A stretch of 64,000 bases of DNA from Isoetes taiwanensis (Eukaryota; Streptophyta; Lycopodiopsida; Isoetales; Isoetaceae), in contig JAJEKV010000033.1 of the NCBI GenBank assembly GCA_021234155.1, positions 1,265,745 to 1,329,744 of the forward strand, read 5' to 3'. Each line of letters opens with the position of its first letter. Within the stretch, counting starts at the first letter, position 1. Positions 35,550 to 48,318 of the stretch are shown here, piece by piece. The notes below the pieces were generated by a model. It did no database searches, was not told the origin of the DNA, and saw only the letters and a program-made list of their open reading frames with translations. The position numbers were made by a program, and so were the translations under genes.

Positions 35550-37345
35550 TTCCTTGCTGGCTCATTCAGGGAGTGGTGTCGGTGGATGGCCCTGCCCGGT
35601 TTGGCTGTCGGGGGGAATGCTCGCCTTCTGATGCGATATTATTGCATCATTATGAAGTAGGAGGCGATCACGGCGGCTTCGGTGAAGCTTTGCTACTCGA
35701 ACTGCCCGGTACTTGTTCCTCAATGGGACAAACCCTTTCATGTTCATGTGGATGTCTGGAAGCTGCTGTGGTGCTGCTCTCTCAAGCGCCAGTAGACACG
35801 GATAAACCATCATATGCCAATGAAATCAATCCTGTACCAATGATACGCCGCGAAGCGGGAAGCGGGCTTAGTTTTCTGTGTCCAACGCTTAGTCGTGTTA
35901 TTTGTTGAAGCCAGATCAAGTTCTTTGTTGATCATCAAGCTTCTCTATTTGATCAACAAAGCCACTTACGGGTCGCGTATGCGTTGGAGTCCATACGCAG
36001 AGTTGGCTCCATGAAATCATTCTAGCGGGCATGTTGTGCCGTTATCTCTGCGCATCCACACGGATGATCCGTCCATGGGTGTTTGATGTTTTCAGATGCC
36101 CAATATTAGTCGCAGTCACGCCACATTGGTTTCACTTGACTATCAGCAGTCTCCTCTGCGGAGGCCCTTAGTCACGAGGATCCCATGCTCCCTCGAGAAA
36201 GCTTCACTCGCGCCGTCGCCGGTTCCTTTGTGAGGTCGACTATACCATGGTTCTGGGCCATCTCTACCAAGCGAGGGCAAAGGAGCATGGTTTTGCGTCG
36301 ATGTGTTCTCCATGAAGTGCAGAAATTGCGACAAAGCCCATGAAGGCACCGGTGGTAGCCCATTTCGGTGTAGGTGACACCACGGCCCATAAAATTCTTC
36401 TTAGGCTACTTTTTGGCCCATGCTCTTCAAGGATGCCGCGCTCCAGCCGCCGCGATGTTTGATAATGCGCGGTATGGAATTGCATTACCACAGCCGTGGC
36501 AGCTCTGCAGCGACTCCGGTTGCCACCACGCTGGTAGGGTATGGGCTTTAATGGGGCCATGGATCCTCTCTTGAAGACACCCGTGCCCACTATATTTGGT
36601 TCCTGATTATGCCATGAAGTGGGAAGTGGAGGCTGTGCGCCTCACGACAACCTTGCATATCATCATTTTGCGCATATCATCATGCATTTTGGTTGTCCCA
36701 AGGAACTAGTGTTGGTGTCGTGGAGTTCATTTTGTCAATCACCATCAAAGGAGTTGGCGGATTATTTACATATCCATCCGCGGAAAAAAGCGCACCTTAC
36801 TATCCTCAAAGGGAATGGTTTGGCTGAAAGCACTAATCAGACCCTCATTACTGATACGAAAATTTGTGATGCTTCTGTACCGGATTGGCGAGGACAAACC
36901 TCACAGTTCTCGGGCTTATAACCTGGCTTTAAAATTTTCTTGCAGCCACCTCCTTTCAAGGCTGGTTTATGGCCAAGAGGCTCTCATGCCTTTGAATATG
37001 TTCTTCGAGCTCTTCGTTTTTCAATAAGCCCACAATGCATAATCCACGCAGCACTCCAGAAGAGTTTATCAACTAGAACAGTTAGATGAACCCATGAGAA
37101 TCACTATCTTAGATGTCCTTAGCGAGCAGCGGTGCGAAAATCTTGGCGACAAACATCTCAAAAACAAGAACTTTAAAGGAGATTTGGTTCTACTTTATGA
37201 CTCAGATTTAAAAATTTAAGGCAAATTAAAGTTTGATGGCTTGGTCCTTATCAAATTCTTCAAGTTAGTTTTTCAAACTTCATTTGAATTAGATTAACAC
37301 CATTACCTACTTTAGTTAATGGCTTTAAGCCTTAGCGTTTCACAG
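35550..37345 (+). pseudogene. Decayed Ty3/gypsy pol: RT end, RNase H, integrase (no chromodomain)
   Basis: Readable pieces in order across several frames: PVLVPQWDKPFHVHVD at about 35708-35755 (start of RNase H), YLLKPDQ and KFFVDHQA near 35900-35950, TDDPSMGV near 36060, then integrase. HFGVGDTTAHKIL at about 36362-36400 and GYF..LFKDA stand in the zinc-binding region. DYAMKWEVEAV comes at about 36610-36640, FGCPKELV and NGLAEST in 36690-36840, LVYGQEALMP near 36965-36990, and NKNFKGDLVLLYDS near 37160-37205, with a VNGFK-like end near 37320. The reverse transcriptase YxDD region is absent. The LVYGQEALMP and LLYDS motifs and lack of a chromodomain point to the Athila/TAT side of gypsy. Confidence 0.8.
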
Positions 37346-38690
37346 ATGCATCAGCGGCTCATTCGGACCGCAAGATGCTCATTGGGATTACGAACAGTGA
37401 GTAGAAGGCTATTTATATTATACATCTCGAGAAACACAAAATTTAGGCATTGCCCATATATTTTCGCTATGGGCTGACCTATATACAAAATCCCCTACAT
37501 TAGCAGGGGACCCTACTCCAGGTTGAGCAGAGGTCACCACGGAGGATAATGGTAAAGAGCCTTGCTCATGGTCGAGGCGGTGAATCTAACTATCCATGGG
37601 GTTGGTCAAAGGATCAGTGTTCATCCATTCGACACCATCCGTCCATGGATATGCAGCAGTTCAGCGGCTTCGAGTCAATAGATTCATCTTTGCAATAATC
37701 CACTCGTTCTGATTCAGGGGCATGGTACTTTTCCTTTTCCATCATCGCCAGGCGGTGTCTTACGCTTCGCCCACAGCTAAGCATATGGCAGCACCTAAGC
37801 TGCCCGGCGTGGTCCAATCAATTTTGGCTAGCGTGTTTTGCATACAACGCGCCTTCTAATTCAAGATTCTGCTATCGGTACCAAATCTAGTCATGATACA
37901 ATCGTCGCACATTTTTATGATGTTGACTCTCGAGTTGCACGTATTGATTATTATTCCTTCATACTCTGATACGCCATTATTACTCGTGCCTTCACCAGGC
38001 ATCATCTACCGTTCATCCTTGTTCATCTCCGTTCCTTTGCTCTTCTCTTACGGCAGAGACTTGGCCAATTTTGCCTCCCAATCATCTCCTTCGGATGCAC
38101 TTACCATCAGCACCATCTTGGCTTAGCCACCACTCCTAAAACACCTTTCCTAAGCGGTAGCGCACCTAAAACATTTTGCATCTCTTTTAGATCCTCGTCT
38201 TCGCTTCAGTCCTCGCCTTCCCTTCCTTCTCTTTGCTCATGCATCGCCATTTGCTTCTCCTAAATTCCTACTCTTCAAATTCTGTCCCGAATCCAGAGCT
38301 CTTTTGAATCGTTAGTTTTCTCCTCTTACTCGCCGGGATCCTTTGGAAGGTGCAAATTAAGTTGCAGGCGCACGGTTATTTGATTCTCGGCAAGAACTCC
38401 CTACTCCCAAATCCACGCTCCACCTCCGGCTGATTTGTCGCTCATCGATCAAAACTAATGAAGGCTATCGTGGGGTTGATCCGGATATTATCCTCCTCAC
38501 TCGGCTCTTCTAGCCCGGTATTTCGGTTATTAGATCCGCTTGCTTTAAATTGGAACGCTGCCGAGGATCAAGAGATGTCTGAAATATGTGGAAGCTCATA
38601 TGTGGCCACCACTCATAAGGTTACAAATGTGCTGCGGCCATGAAGGTTACATTAAGTTCTTGTGGCGCCGGATTCTATGGTACTCGTGAA
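37345..38690. other. No recognised gene
   Basis: This lies between the gypsy pol remnant and the next LTR. CTCC/TTCC-rich plus-strand text at 38000-38450 resembles a leader or LTR, but no boundary or frame can be fixed. Confidence 0.35.
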
Positions 38691-38697
38691 GCAAGCA

Positions 38698-39248
38698 TGG
38701 CGACAATGGGATGTGCGTATCCTTATAGACATTATCTTAAGTATGTACAAAGGTAGTTAGGTCACGGATGCCAAGAGTAGTTGCATAAAGCCGAGGGGCT
38801 TGGACTGCCAACCTTCAATTCGCGAGTCACGCACCTGCCAAAGTGCTACCAATATTTGTTGCAAATGTTCATCATGTCTTCCTCATGTATGTGCTGGGAC
38901 TATCTCCGGAGTTCTAGAATATTCTAGAACCTTCAATGCATCTCTGTGACACTTGGCGTGATCTCATCCATTAAGGTAAGCCTTGATCCTGACCCGTTAG
39001 CCTAGATATATAGAGAGCACCTCCTTCTTATTAGTCATTCGGTTCAATGTCTGATCTTGAGCCTTTTAGACATCACATCTAAGTATTCCTGCGCCTTGCC
39101 AGGCCATTGTATTCTTGATTCTGTTCGTATATCGGATTCTTTGCCCGATCTTGGCGTATTTCTTCCATATTTCTTGCATATTTTCACGTATTTTCTTGTT
39201 TTCGTGGAGTTCATGATAAAACCCACATCAACAAAAGCAGTTCTTTCA
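38698..39248 (+). mobile_element. LTR of the same family as 15610-16110
   Basis: It begins TGGCGACAATGGG, matching the TGTGACAACC start of the other copy, and keeps GAGTAGTTGCA, GTTCTAGAATATTCTAGAAC, GACACTTGGCGTGATCTCAT, a TATATAGAGAGCACCT TATA region and TATTTCTTGCATATTTTC. A worn primer-binding site, TGGTATCATGGC, follows at 39253-39264. With no polypurine tract in front, it is better read as a 5' or solo LTR. Confidence 0.72.
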
Positions 39249-39252
39249 TCTT

Positions 39253-39264
39253 TGGTATCATGGC
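39253..39264 (+). promoter_or_regulatory. Degenerate primer-binding site
   Basis: TGGTATCATGGC differs from the initiator-Met site TGGTATCAGAGC at two of 12 positions and lies a few bases past the LTR end. Confidence 0.45.
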
Positions 39265-42200
39265 CATCCGCTCTGCGGCATCCCTATTATTACGATTGTA
39301 CCAGTTTTTGTTCCGCGTTTGTGTCATAAAGTTGATGTCATCTAGTTTAGAATCTTCATAGGTGCCCGTAAAGCCATCTCATTAACTATTGTCTCCGGCT
39401 CAGTCAAGTTTCTCCTACTCATCTGGATACTACCTCTTTCAAGCTTCCCGCTCATCAGCCATCAAACATCATCTGTTTGTCCAAAGACCGGAAGAAACTT
39501 CCATCCTGTCGTCTTCTTCTCCCATCATATTGCCACGCCGAGAACCACGTCATCAATGTTCCCTCATCTCGGTCCGCAGGCGAAAATTCCACTCGGCCAA
39601 GTCTCAGCGTACCCCATCGCGACCACACCAATCGTTGCAAGTTCGCCCACTGCCAAGCTCCTCGAGATCGGCGTGCCCTCTATCGATTATGGCGGGTTGT
39701 CCAAATTAATGCTCAAACTTCCAAGAATCTCAAGAGCACTTTATGAATGGGATCCATTACATGAATTCCACGGATGTTGTTCGTATTATGATCGGGCTGC
39801 CACCAGCAAAGTGCAATCCTTAGAAAGGCCAGCCTCCAAAGTAAGCATGTTGCTGTTACAGACCGTGAGGCCCTCAGTCGAGCGAGCATTTCACCATTCA
39901 GCCGGTCGATGGCTTCGATTCGCGGACCACAATTCAAGAACGGCTCCAGCTCAAAGATAAGGATGAAGAATCTTCTTGTGAATCTCCGGCGACAGCTATA
40001 CAAATCTATCCACAAATTACAACGGTCGATATAGCAGATTTACCTCGAGAGATGATCGATATATCTCTTCTCGATGGTCAAATATCAGCACTTCAACGAG
40101 GCTCGGTTGCGAGCTCAAAAGCGAGAAGCTCATTGATGACCGCGGAGATTGCCAGTCTTCAGCTCCGGCTCTCTGCCAAGGCCCTTCCTCTTCGCAGGTC
40201 ACCTCCACCAAGAAAATTAGAAGTGATCAGTCCCGTCCTTGGCGAGAGAAAGATAGCAAAATCCATGACTTGGATCATCAGGTCCATCAAGCTATCGGAG
40301 TCACGAAGATGCTCCGAGTCAGCATGGAGACATACCTTATTTAGCTCACGACAATTCCACGGGTTCTCAACTCCTCAAGCTATTTGGACTATGTGGTCTC
40401 CCATAGTCATCTTTCCTTCTCAAATGGTATTGACAAATGGAAAGATACATGACCTCGGCAGCCCTAATCTCCTAATATATGGCCTGATCTCTCCGGTGAA
40501 GATGGAGGACTTTTTGTGCTCTCTTGGTCTATGGTCTTCTTTGTGATGATCCATAATTTTCATCTTCGTCCTATGGATTCAGCCGATGAAACCGTCATCC
40601 ATGATTTCTATCGGCTATACCATGGACAAATTTGATGGGCTAACGTGTGATAGGTGGCAATGAACGCTTAATGGCTGTTGTTGCTGAGAACAAATATGCG
40701 GGATTAAGCACAAGCCACTACCTTCAAAGAGGAATATATGCAGACGCTCATCACCTTCCCTCTACGGATTCTTCGAGACTTCTGCCAACAAGTGTAGAAC
40801 TTATCGGAAGATATGGGCATTCAATTTGCCCCAAATTTATTCTTGACATCTTGGAGGATATAACAATCTTCCGTGTTTTATACGAATAGCCATACCATCC
40901 CCGCGAATGGGTCTCTCCTCTGTACACACCATGCTCCCTGCTCATTTGGTGTCAAACCTTAGATGCTTATCTTGATCAGGAATTTCCTTGACGGAGCAAA
41001 GAAACCCGCGATATAGCCTCAACGGATACTCATCCAGTATGCCTCTCACGGGAAGCCCGTCGATATCTCACCTCTCGGTAGCGTCTCACGATTTTGAACC
41101 AAAAGGTGTTTGGAAGGTCATCACGAGGTGGACTCCTACTCAGATCCACGATCGGGTAGGATCCGTTTTGTTAGAGTAAACAGGTCTAGCAAGAAGGTAC
41201 CTTGGAGCACACCGTGGTGGATTTATATCCCCAATGAAAGAATTTGGCGGATCTTACTCATGCAATGCAGGAGTCTCACCCGATTTTTGGACCCCGTCTT
41301 TGCCACCTCAGGATCCTTGAGTTAACCCGCCAAGCCGGTTTTGTCTTTGATAGAGGTATACATTTGTGTTCTCTAACGCGTAGCGCCCCATTATTATTTA
41401 ATTCAAATGCAAGTGCGGTGCTTTTGGACTTAGGACGTCTTGATGGAATGCCAATATGTTCTGCGGAGCTCATAGTGCGGTTTCTCATTGGCCTTATTTC
41501 GAGGCTGTTGATGTACTCTTGGAGCTCTCAAGGCGGCAAGAACTCTCATTCTGACGTATCATTCGAGTCTAACCACATAGCCGTCAAGATGATTTTTGAT
41601 TGCGGGTTCAGTCTCGAATGTTCCACTTTTCTCTCGAGTGTCATTTTGGTGTGGGGAGAGTGATATTAGTCACAATGCGATCGAATGCGGGATTATTCAT
41701 CGAACCGGATGCGAGGCGGGGAATAGGGACGAGTCAACCATCTTGAAGTAGACTTCCAGCCAGAAGACCGCATGGGGATCCAGAAGAGGCGGAAACGGAT
41801 AAATGTTATGCAAAGTAAAGTCCACAATTAGCATGATTCGGGCACATAAAGAAGGAGCCTTGTCATTCTAGAAAAATCGGGCTTTGATCCGAGTTGGTAG
41901 CGAGACACGCCAAACACCCTATTTTGGACCCAAAGGTGGATTTGTACTATATATGTGTAGAGATGAACTTCCGAGGTTTTAGATAGAGCTTAGTCCTTGT
42001 CTCAGTTTTTCTCTCGATTTAAGGAATCATATTACACTCGATGACATCAGAAAGTCTTATTCCTTCCTTTGTTGTTGGTTGTTCTTTCCTGTTTCCTTCT
42101 TTACGTTTCTTTGCAAAATCGGCGTGACACTTTCGGCCGGGATCCTCATGTTTGATCAAGGGTACTCATAGAGGGATTGTCTTCTGAGGATCGAACCAGA

Positions 42201-42300
42201 ACCCTAAACATTGTGCATCCAAAAATTCGCAGGTGTGCAATGGTAGGTTTGATCCCACTCCAACCCATCTCAGGAACTTGGTTCTTGGGGTTCTTCAGAG
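39265..42300. other. Probable retroelement internal or LTR sequence, unresolved
   Basis: It follows an LTR and primer-binding-site remnant, so a gag region is expected on the plus strand. Open stretches at 39556-39960, 40052-40546 and 41244-41663 exist, but none shows a zinc knuckle or known gag motif. DNA at about 41870-42200 has LTR-like features (TATATATGTGTAGAG and a T/C-rich stretch) without a partner copy. Confidence 0.3.
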
Positions 42301-42339
42301 CCTTGATAGGCAATCTATTAGATAAATAGACTGTTAGTT

Positions 42340-43980
42340 CAACATTTTATTTAAAATCATTATTCTTGCACTCTATAGTGCGAATTTTCATTTTCACAAC
42401 CGTTTTCTTTGGTGTTCATAGAGAATTGATGTCTGTAGAATCATGCTCCCTCAAGAATAGCTGAAATTCATCGGCAATTCCCACCATGTCCGGACGGTTA
42501 TTGAATCTTTCTTTCACATCATTCTCCTTGCTTGTTTCATGCTTTCGAAACTCATGGAATCTTCAGCGATTTCGGTGAAATACTACCCACGGTTTACGCG
42601 AAAAATCATCAACCAAAAGAAAGAAATATTTTTTACCAATGAGTGAGCTGCTGCGTGATGGTTCCCAAAGATCCATGTGCACTAGCCCAAGAGGCCGAGT
42701 TGCATGAATAGCTCCTTTTGCAGATGATGGTTTCTTGGATTGTTTTCCTTTGGGCATCCTTCACAAAGATTGCCGGCAAGACCTAGTGGATTTACCTTCT
42801 CGCCTCTTTGATCAATTTCACGAAATATTTTGGATTTGTATGACCAAGCCGTTTCATGCGGTGCTGTTGCTCACAGCTGACTGCTATTAACGCTTTGGAC
42901 CCTCCTCTGCCTATGTCAATTTGTATAGGTCCCTGATTACTCAGCAGGCAATGATTCTAAGTCTTTGGTTAGAGTCCAATAACGCCTAGCTCAAATTTGA
43001 CATCCAAATTTGCAATAAGCAGAGAGTGACAAAGAGATTGACATGTAATCCGGGCAATACATCCTTCCTTCTTGTACCACATGCGGATGGATGGGAATCT
43101 TTCCTTTTCCATTCTTGTTAGTTGACCTTTGCACCTTGACCTCTTGCTGCGCTTTTCGAACTCCCCTCACGGAGACTCAGACAGTGCTCTATTGCTTCTC
43201 ATATAGTGGTTGGACTTGGATATGCTCTTGACCTTCTTGTCTTTCCATAAGGAAAATTTGTTCTTTTTCGGTAGATGATTCTCCTTTCATCTATGAAATC
43301 ATTTGACCCAAAGCCTGACCCATAGCTTTGCGATTGCGTTAGCTACCTCTGAGTCAACCAAGAGCTGACACATCAATAGTTCTGCCATGGAAGCACCTTC
43401 ATTACTTGTCTATCTTCTCCTCGCTGCGGCGTTTCGGTATAGCCTTATGTGCATGAGAGTTTTCTCGTTTCTTGTCTTCTTTCTTGAACTCATAAACTTG
43501 CCCTTTGGCTTGTATTTCTCCTCTCTCTTTTTCTTATCTTTTGGTGCCTCCGAACAATCTCTTGCAATATGCCCAATCTGATTACCAGACAGCAGCATTT
43601 TTCTTGAATCATGTTTTCTCCTTTCCTCAGGCTATCTTTAGTCGATTACGGCTCTACCTTCTTCGTCCCTTCTTTCTTTGCTTCTTCTGCGGTATTTAGG
43701 TGCATGCTAATTAAGGCCCCAGTCCCTTTAGCACTTCTATGGCGGTTCTCACCTTTGTCATATGATGATGGAAGTAACAATAAGAGCACCAACAATAGCA
43801 TCATCGAGGCAAAGGCTTGCATCCCATGAAAACGCTTGGCTGCAGTCCTTCTTGATTCTATGTATTGGATGCATCTCCTCCTTCTTTGAGTTTGGTAGTA
43901 AGCATTTGAGCATAGAGCATGACTTGCTAAGAGGAGCAGTCTTTCTTAAATGCATTAATCGAGATATTCCCACATCTGTT
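42340..43980 (-). pseudogene. Decayed Ty1/copia gag-integrase remnant
   Basis: On the minus strand a gag zinc knuckle reads CC..GNQIGHIARDC near 43550-43600 (one frameshift). It is followed by Lys-rich sequence and by the pre-integrase segment with HRMKRLGHTNPKY and CEGCPK near 42740-42850. The integrase start LGLVHMDLWEP and YFFLLVDDFSRKPWVVF lies at 42565-42700. More worn integrase text (DRGG-like, then TPKK) runs down to about 42400. Reverse transcriptase and RNase H are missing, so the element is truncated. Frameshifts and stops rule out function. Confidence 0.8.
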
Positions 43981-43984
43981 GTTA

Positions 43985-45215
43985 TTCTTCCTCAATACAT
44001 GAGGAATGCTGTGGAATCCTCAAAAGGGAGAGTGCATGCACATATACTAAAAAAGGTATCAATTTAAGCCACACATGAAATGTGCTTATTACAATGTATT
44101 TAAGCGTGTGTGAGCATGGTGGATGCTATTTATGAAAATGTCGAGCGAGAGATGTTTTACATGAATTTGTGATGGTTGGGGATACATTAATTTGCGTTGA
44201 TACTTTCGGGGATCATTATGTTGTTTGATCAAATCACGAGAAATACTATAGGCCAATGTTATCACATATACTTGATCTTAAATTGCATGTGCTAATGCGG
44301 GGGCTTTGAGGGGAAATGGGAAATGCGTTCATTCGCGGTTGATAAGCAGTAGGCTACCATATGATGTATATGTATAGGAATTCCCTCATTGGAATATGCT
44401 AAATCTGGTAACATTGAGGATGTCACACCAAGTGTTTAGTCAAATGAAAACAAAGAGACATGTCGTTTCTTGGAATGCTCTTATTTAATTTATGTTGAAC
44501 AAGGAGATGATGATGATGATGAAGGCTACCATGCTCTACAATAGAGAGCAGATCGGTGTGGTTTCGACCAAACAAGGTTACAGCCACATCAATGTTTTAT
44601 GCATATACTAGCATAGAAGCCCTAAAATGGGAAATGTATACATGTTCATGAGATAAAAGATGGACTAGAAGGTGATGAATATATGGAAATTCTTTAGTTG
44701 CATGCATGCAAAATCACGGTAACGTGGGCAAGCCCATATAGTATTCAAAGGAATGCGATTATCTGATGGGAAGTCGTATATATCAAGCGAGATGTGGTCA
44801 ATGTGGCGGGGAAAGCAGAAGTGATCAACCAGCTCCATCCCCATCAACCCATCATCCCTCTTGATCCCCATGGGCTACAGCTATCATGCCCCATGCATGG
44901 AATTAGGGGTATATCAAATCCCATGCATATGCCGTATTGAAAACGGTAATTCATGCCCTTCACCCATTTATCTTAGTACCTAACAATCTCCTTCAATCAT
45001 TTACGTTGTATAGTGCAAGTTGCAATAGACTTTTGTCCACAGTGTATGCAGATGCGGGGCGAGTTGCATAAATGCAACTTGCCTTAGAAGTGGTTAAAAT
45101 GGCCAATAAATAGCGATTAGTAAATTTTGGCCTACAAGATGCATCATGACCATCGATTAATTTATTACAAAGTTAATCTGCGCCATAGGTTGAATTTAGC
45201 CACGATAATCGGCCA
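43985..45215. other. No gene seen
   Basis: No recognisable coding or RNA feature. A GATGATGAT run lies at about 44507-44522. Confidence 0.4.
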
Positions 45216-45219
45216 TAGA

Positions 45220-46150
45220 GTGCCCTAATGGTTAATGTGGCCATAGGTTCTAGTGGTGAGGAAGATTGGTTAGTCCCCACTACAAAATTGGGGGCTAGCA
45301 TCGTGCCACCATGGCCGCATTATGGAGATCATGGCTAGTAGCCCTCATATTGCACTAGAGGCTGATTTCCTACTATGAGAACTTAGTTTGAAGTTGGAGA
45401 GACTAACCACTTACACATTAAACGCGATGGCACTTTGACCTACCTATTGTGGAGGACTGAATGGAAAAAATGTTGGTTAGGCAGTTCCATTTGTGGAGTG
45501 TGAGAAAAGCGAAAGAAGGCGTTGGGTCTAGTGTGTTTTAGGTAGGAGTGCAAAGGGGCATCTTGAGGGAATAGAAACATGTGGCAAATGTTTTATTGTG
45601 GCTAGTCTGGCTATTGTAAGAGTAGCCTGGGTTAATGTGAACATAGGTTAATGTGGCCATAGGTTATATAATTAGTTGGAGTAATGTGGCCATAGGTGAA
45701 TGTATGTGGGGTGGATGTGGCCATAGGTTAATAATGGCCATGTAGCCTTGGAAACTCGCATAAGGTTAGTGTGGATGGAAGTTATAGTGGTTGAGTATTG
45801 CCATAAGTTAATGTGGACATAGGTTAGGTTCAACATGGCCATAGGGCCATATGGAGTTAATAATGGCCATAGGGTTTATTATTAATGCTGGGTCTGCATT
45901 AACCACATTTGGACATTAGCTACATTGACCACAAGGGAAGTGGGTTAATGTGGCCATAGGTTAATGTGGACATCGGTTAATATGGCCATAGGTTATAGTG
46001 GTTAGTGTGGCCATAGGTGGATATGGCCATATGGCCATAAATTGAGTAATGGACATAGGTGCTTATTATTGTCCGCGGTCACATTATCCCACATTTGGAC
46101 GTGGCCACCGCGAACCACAAAGGGAGAGAGAGTGGTTAATGTGGCCGTAA
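45220..46150. repeat. Degenerate minisatellite of GGTTAATGTGGCCATA units
   Basis: Units of about 16-20 bp, (A)GGTTAATGTGGCCATA, recur many times, densest at 45625-46030, with variants GTGGACATAGG and TAATGGCCATAGGG. The core GGCCAT(A) contains the palindrome GGCC. Scattered single units extend upstream to about 45230. Confidence 0.85.
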
Positions 46151-46560
46151 AGCGATATATCACGGACTTCCGTATGCGATGTGATTTCTTGGACTGTTAT
46201 GATACTAGGATTGGCAAAATATGGCAAAGGTAAAGAAGCTGTACATTTGTTTTGCCAAGCTGGCTTATCTGACATAAAACGGATAGGGTTACATTCCTTT
46301 ACCTGTTCTTCTTTGCTTGTAACCATGAGAATCTAGTGGACGTTGGATTTGTTTCTACTTTGATTCAATGCTTGAGTGCATGGCATTAGACCCGGCTGAC
46401 AAAACATTATGGTTGTATAGTTGACCTTCTTGCACGAATGCAGGATGTTCGCGGGGAAGCGAAAAACATCATAGATACAATGCCATTGCCAATCGATATT
46501 ACCAGTTTGGAGGGCATTCCCTTAGCACTTTCTGAGAGTCCGCGAAATGCAAAACTGGCG

Positions 46561-47350
46561 AGCAGCGATGGAAATTCTTAATCTTATTATGATACAACAA
46601 CTTTTGTTTTACTCTCTATGCAAAATAGTGATTTGTAGTGCTTCCTCCTCCAAGATGTTGGCGAGGGGATTCTTTGGACATTTTAAATTACGATCTACAT
46701 GATATAACAACACGTTTCTTTCTCTAACACATCTGCAAAAAGTAAGAAATAAGGTCTTTATTGATTTTGTAGAGTTCCTCCTTGTAAAGATTTTGAATTG
46801 TAGGATGGCATTTAAAAAAAACATGGAGTTGTGAGAATGTTCTTGAGAAGTTATGAGTGAAGCGAGTTTTTAACCAACTAATGTCTGCGACTCTATAAAT
46901 CTAACGGGTAGCTCTAAAAATTTGTAAAGAAACCCTTTACACAAGAGTCCCACTTGAAATACAAAGCCGTGGCAGGCAGCGATGGAAATTCTTAATCTTG
47001 TTATAGTATTTAACAACTTGCGTTTTCTGTAGATGAGGTTGTGAATTCTTCCTCCTCCAAGATGTTGGCGAGTTAACTGGACATTTAAATTGATCTACAT
47101 GATATAGCAGCTTTGTTTCTTTCTCTAACACATCTGAAGTAAGAAATGGGTCTTTATTGATTTTTCTTAAGTTCCTCCTAAGCAAAGATTTTTGGTGTAG
47201 GATGGCATTTCAAAAAATATAGGAGAGTTGTAAAGGAATGTTAGAAGTTATGGTGGGGCTGAGTTATTTAACCAACTAATCTGCTAATCTATAAATCTAA
47301 CCAGGTGGCTCTAAAAATTTGTAAAAGAAAACCCCTGCTTTACACAAGAA
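46561..47350. repeat. Tandem duplication, period about 414 bp
   Basis: 46561-46945 and 46975-47350 align throughout. Shared blocks in order are GCGATGGAAATTCTTAATCTT, TTCCTCCTCCAAGATGTTGG, GATCTACATGATATA, TTTCTTTCTCTAACACATCT, GTAGGATGGCATTT, TTAACCAACTAAT and CTCTAAAAATTTGTAAA. The second copy has several small deletions. Neither has a long open frame. Confidence 0.92.
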
Positions 47351-47806
47351 AAAATTCTTATAGGCCATGAAATATCGTTTACTCAAAAATTTATCCTTCT
47401 TTTTTAAGGAAGTTTATTAGGATTATATCAGAAACTTGGAAGTATCATAGCCTATCCCTCATGGATCATATGTGCCTTTTGCATGATATCGCTCTCTAGA
47501 TACTAATATCCATTATGTGCCTTCCAAAATAACCAAGATGTTCTGAAGCAGATATGAGAGAGAGAGGACTCCCTATAGATTCAACTTGTTTAAAAGAAAA
47601 AGATAGCCAAAGGTGTCAACGATATCCATATTTGATTGTCAAGTTACCCAAACATATCAAGATAAGCGCCTGTATAACCACTCAAACATATGCCTTGGAT
47701 AGCCATTTAAGGCATTCGATTAACTCAAAATAATAGTCGCGATAAATATGAACTAATGTTTATAATTCCTTTGAAAATTACTAGGAACTCTGTTTCAAAT
47801 AATATC

Positions 47807-47902
47807 AGTGCATATTTAGCACTTCCTCCTAATAAGAAAGAACGGAAGTAACCAAGTGCATATTTAGCACTTCCTCCTAATAAGAAAGAACGGAAGTAAC
47901 CA
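47807..47902. repeat. 48-bp tandem duplication
   Basis: Two virtually identical adjacent 48-bp units, 47807-47854 and 47855-47902, start AGTGCATATTTAGCACTTCC. Confidence 0.95.
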
Positions 47903-48318
47903 GGTCCAGCATAAGCGGCATCAGCTAAGTATACACTTTGTGATGAGATATTTTCTAGAATATGAAAAACTTCTATCTGCCATGTGTATTTTTGTGTATT
48001 TTGTGAATGGAAGTGATTAGTTTGGATTAACCTATTGTGCTGGTATATATAGACAAATATTGTGGTCACGTGCATGAAAATTTAGATTGTTGTGGAGAAA
48101 CTTAGGCATTTGGTAATGTCTCTGGAGTTTTCCATTTGTGGGATGTGTAGTTTCTTATTCATAAGGGAACATTCAATCAAATCTCAGCCAGGTCCACAAT
48201 GTAATGCTTGCCCAACGCTTTGCTCCACTAGATAGAGCTATAACAGTTGAAGCTTTACATATGCCAGCACTATGGTTATACATCAATATGAAACATCAAT
48301 GGCGAGCCTTGGCACCTT

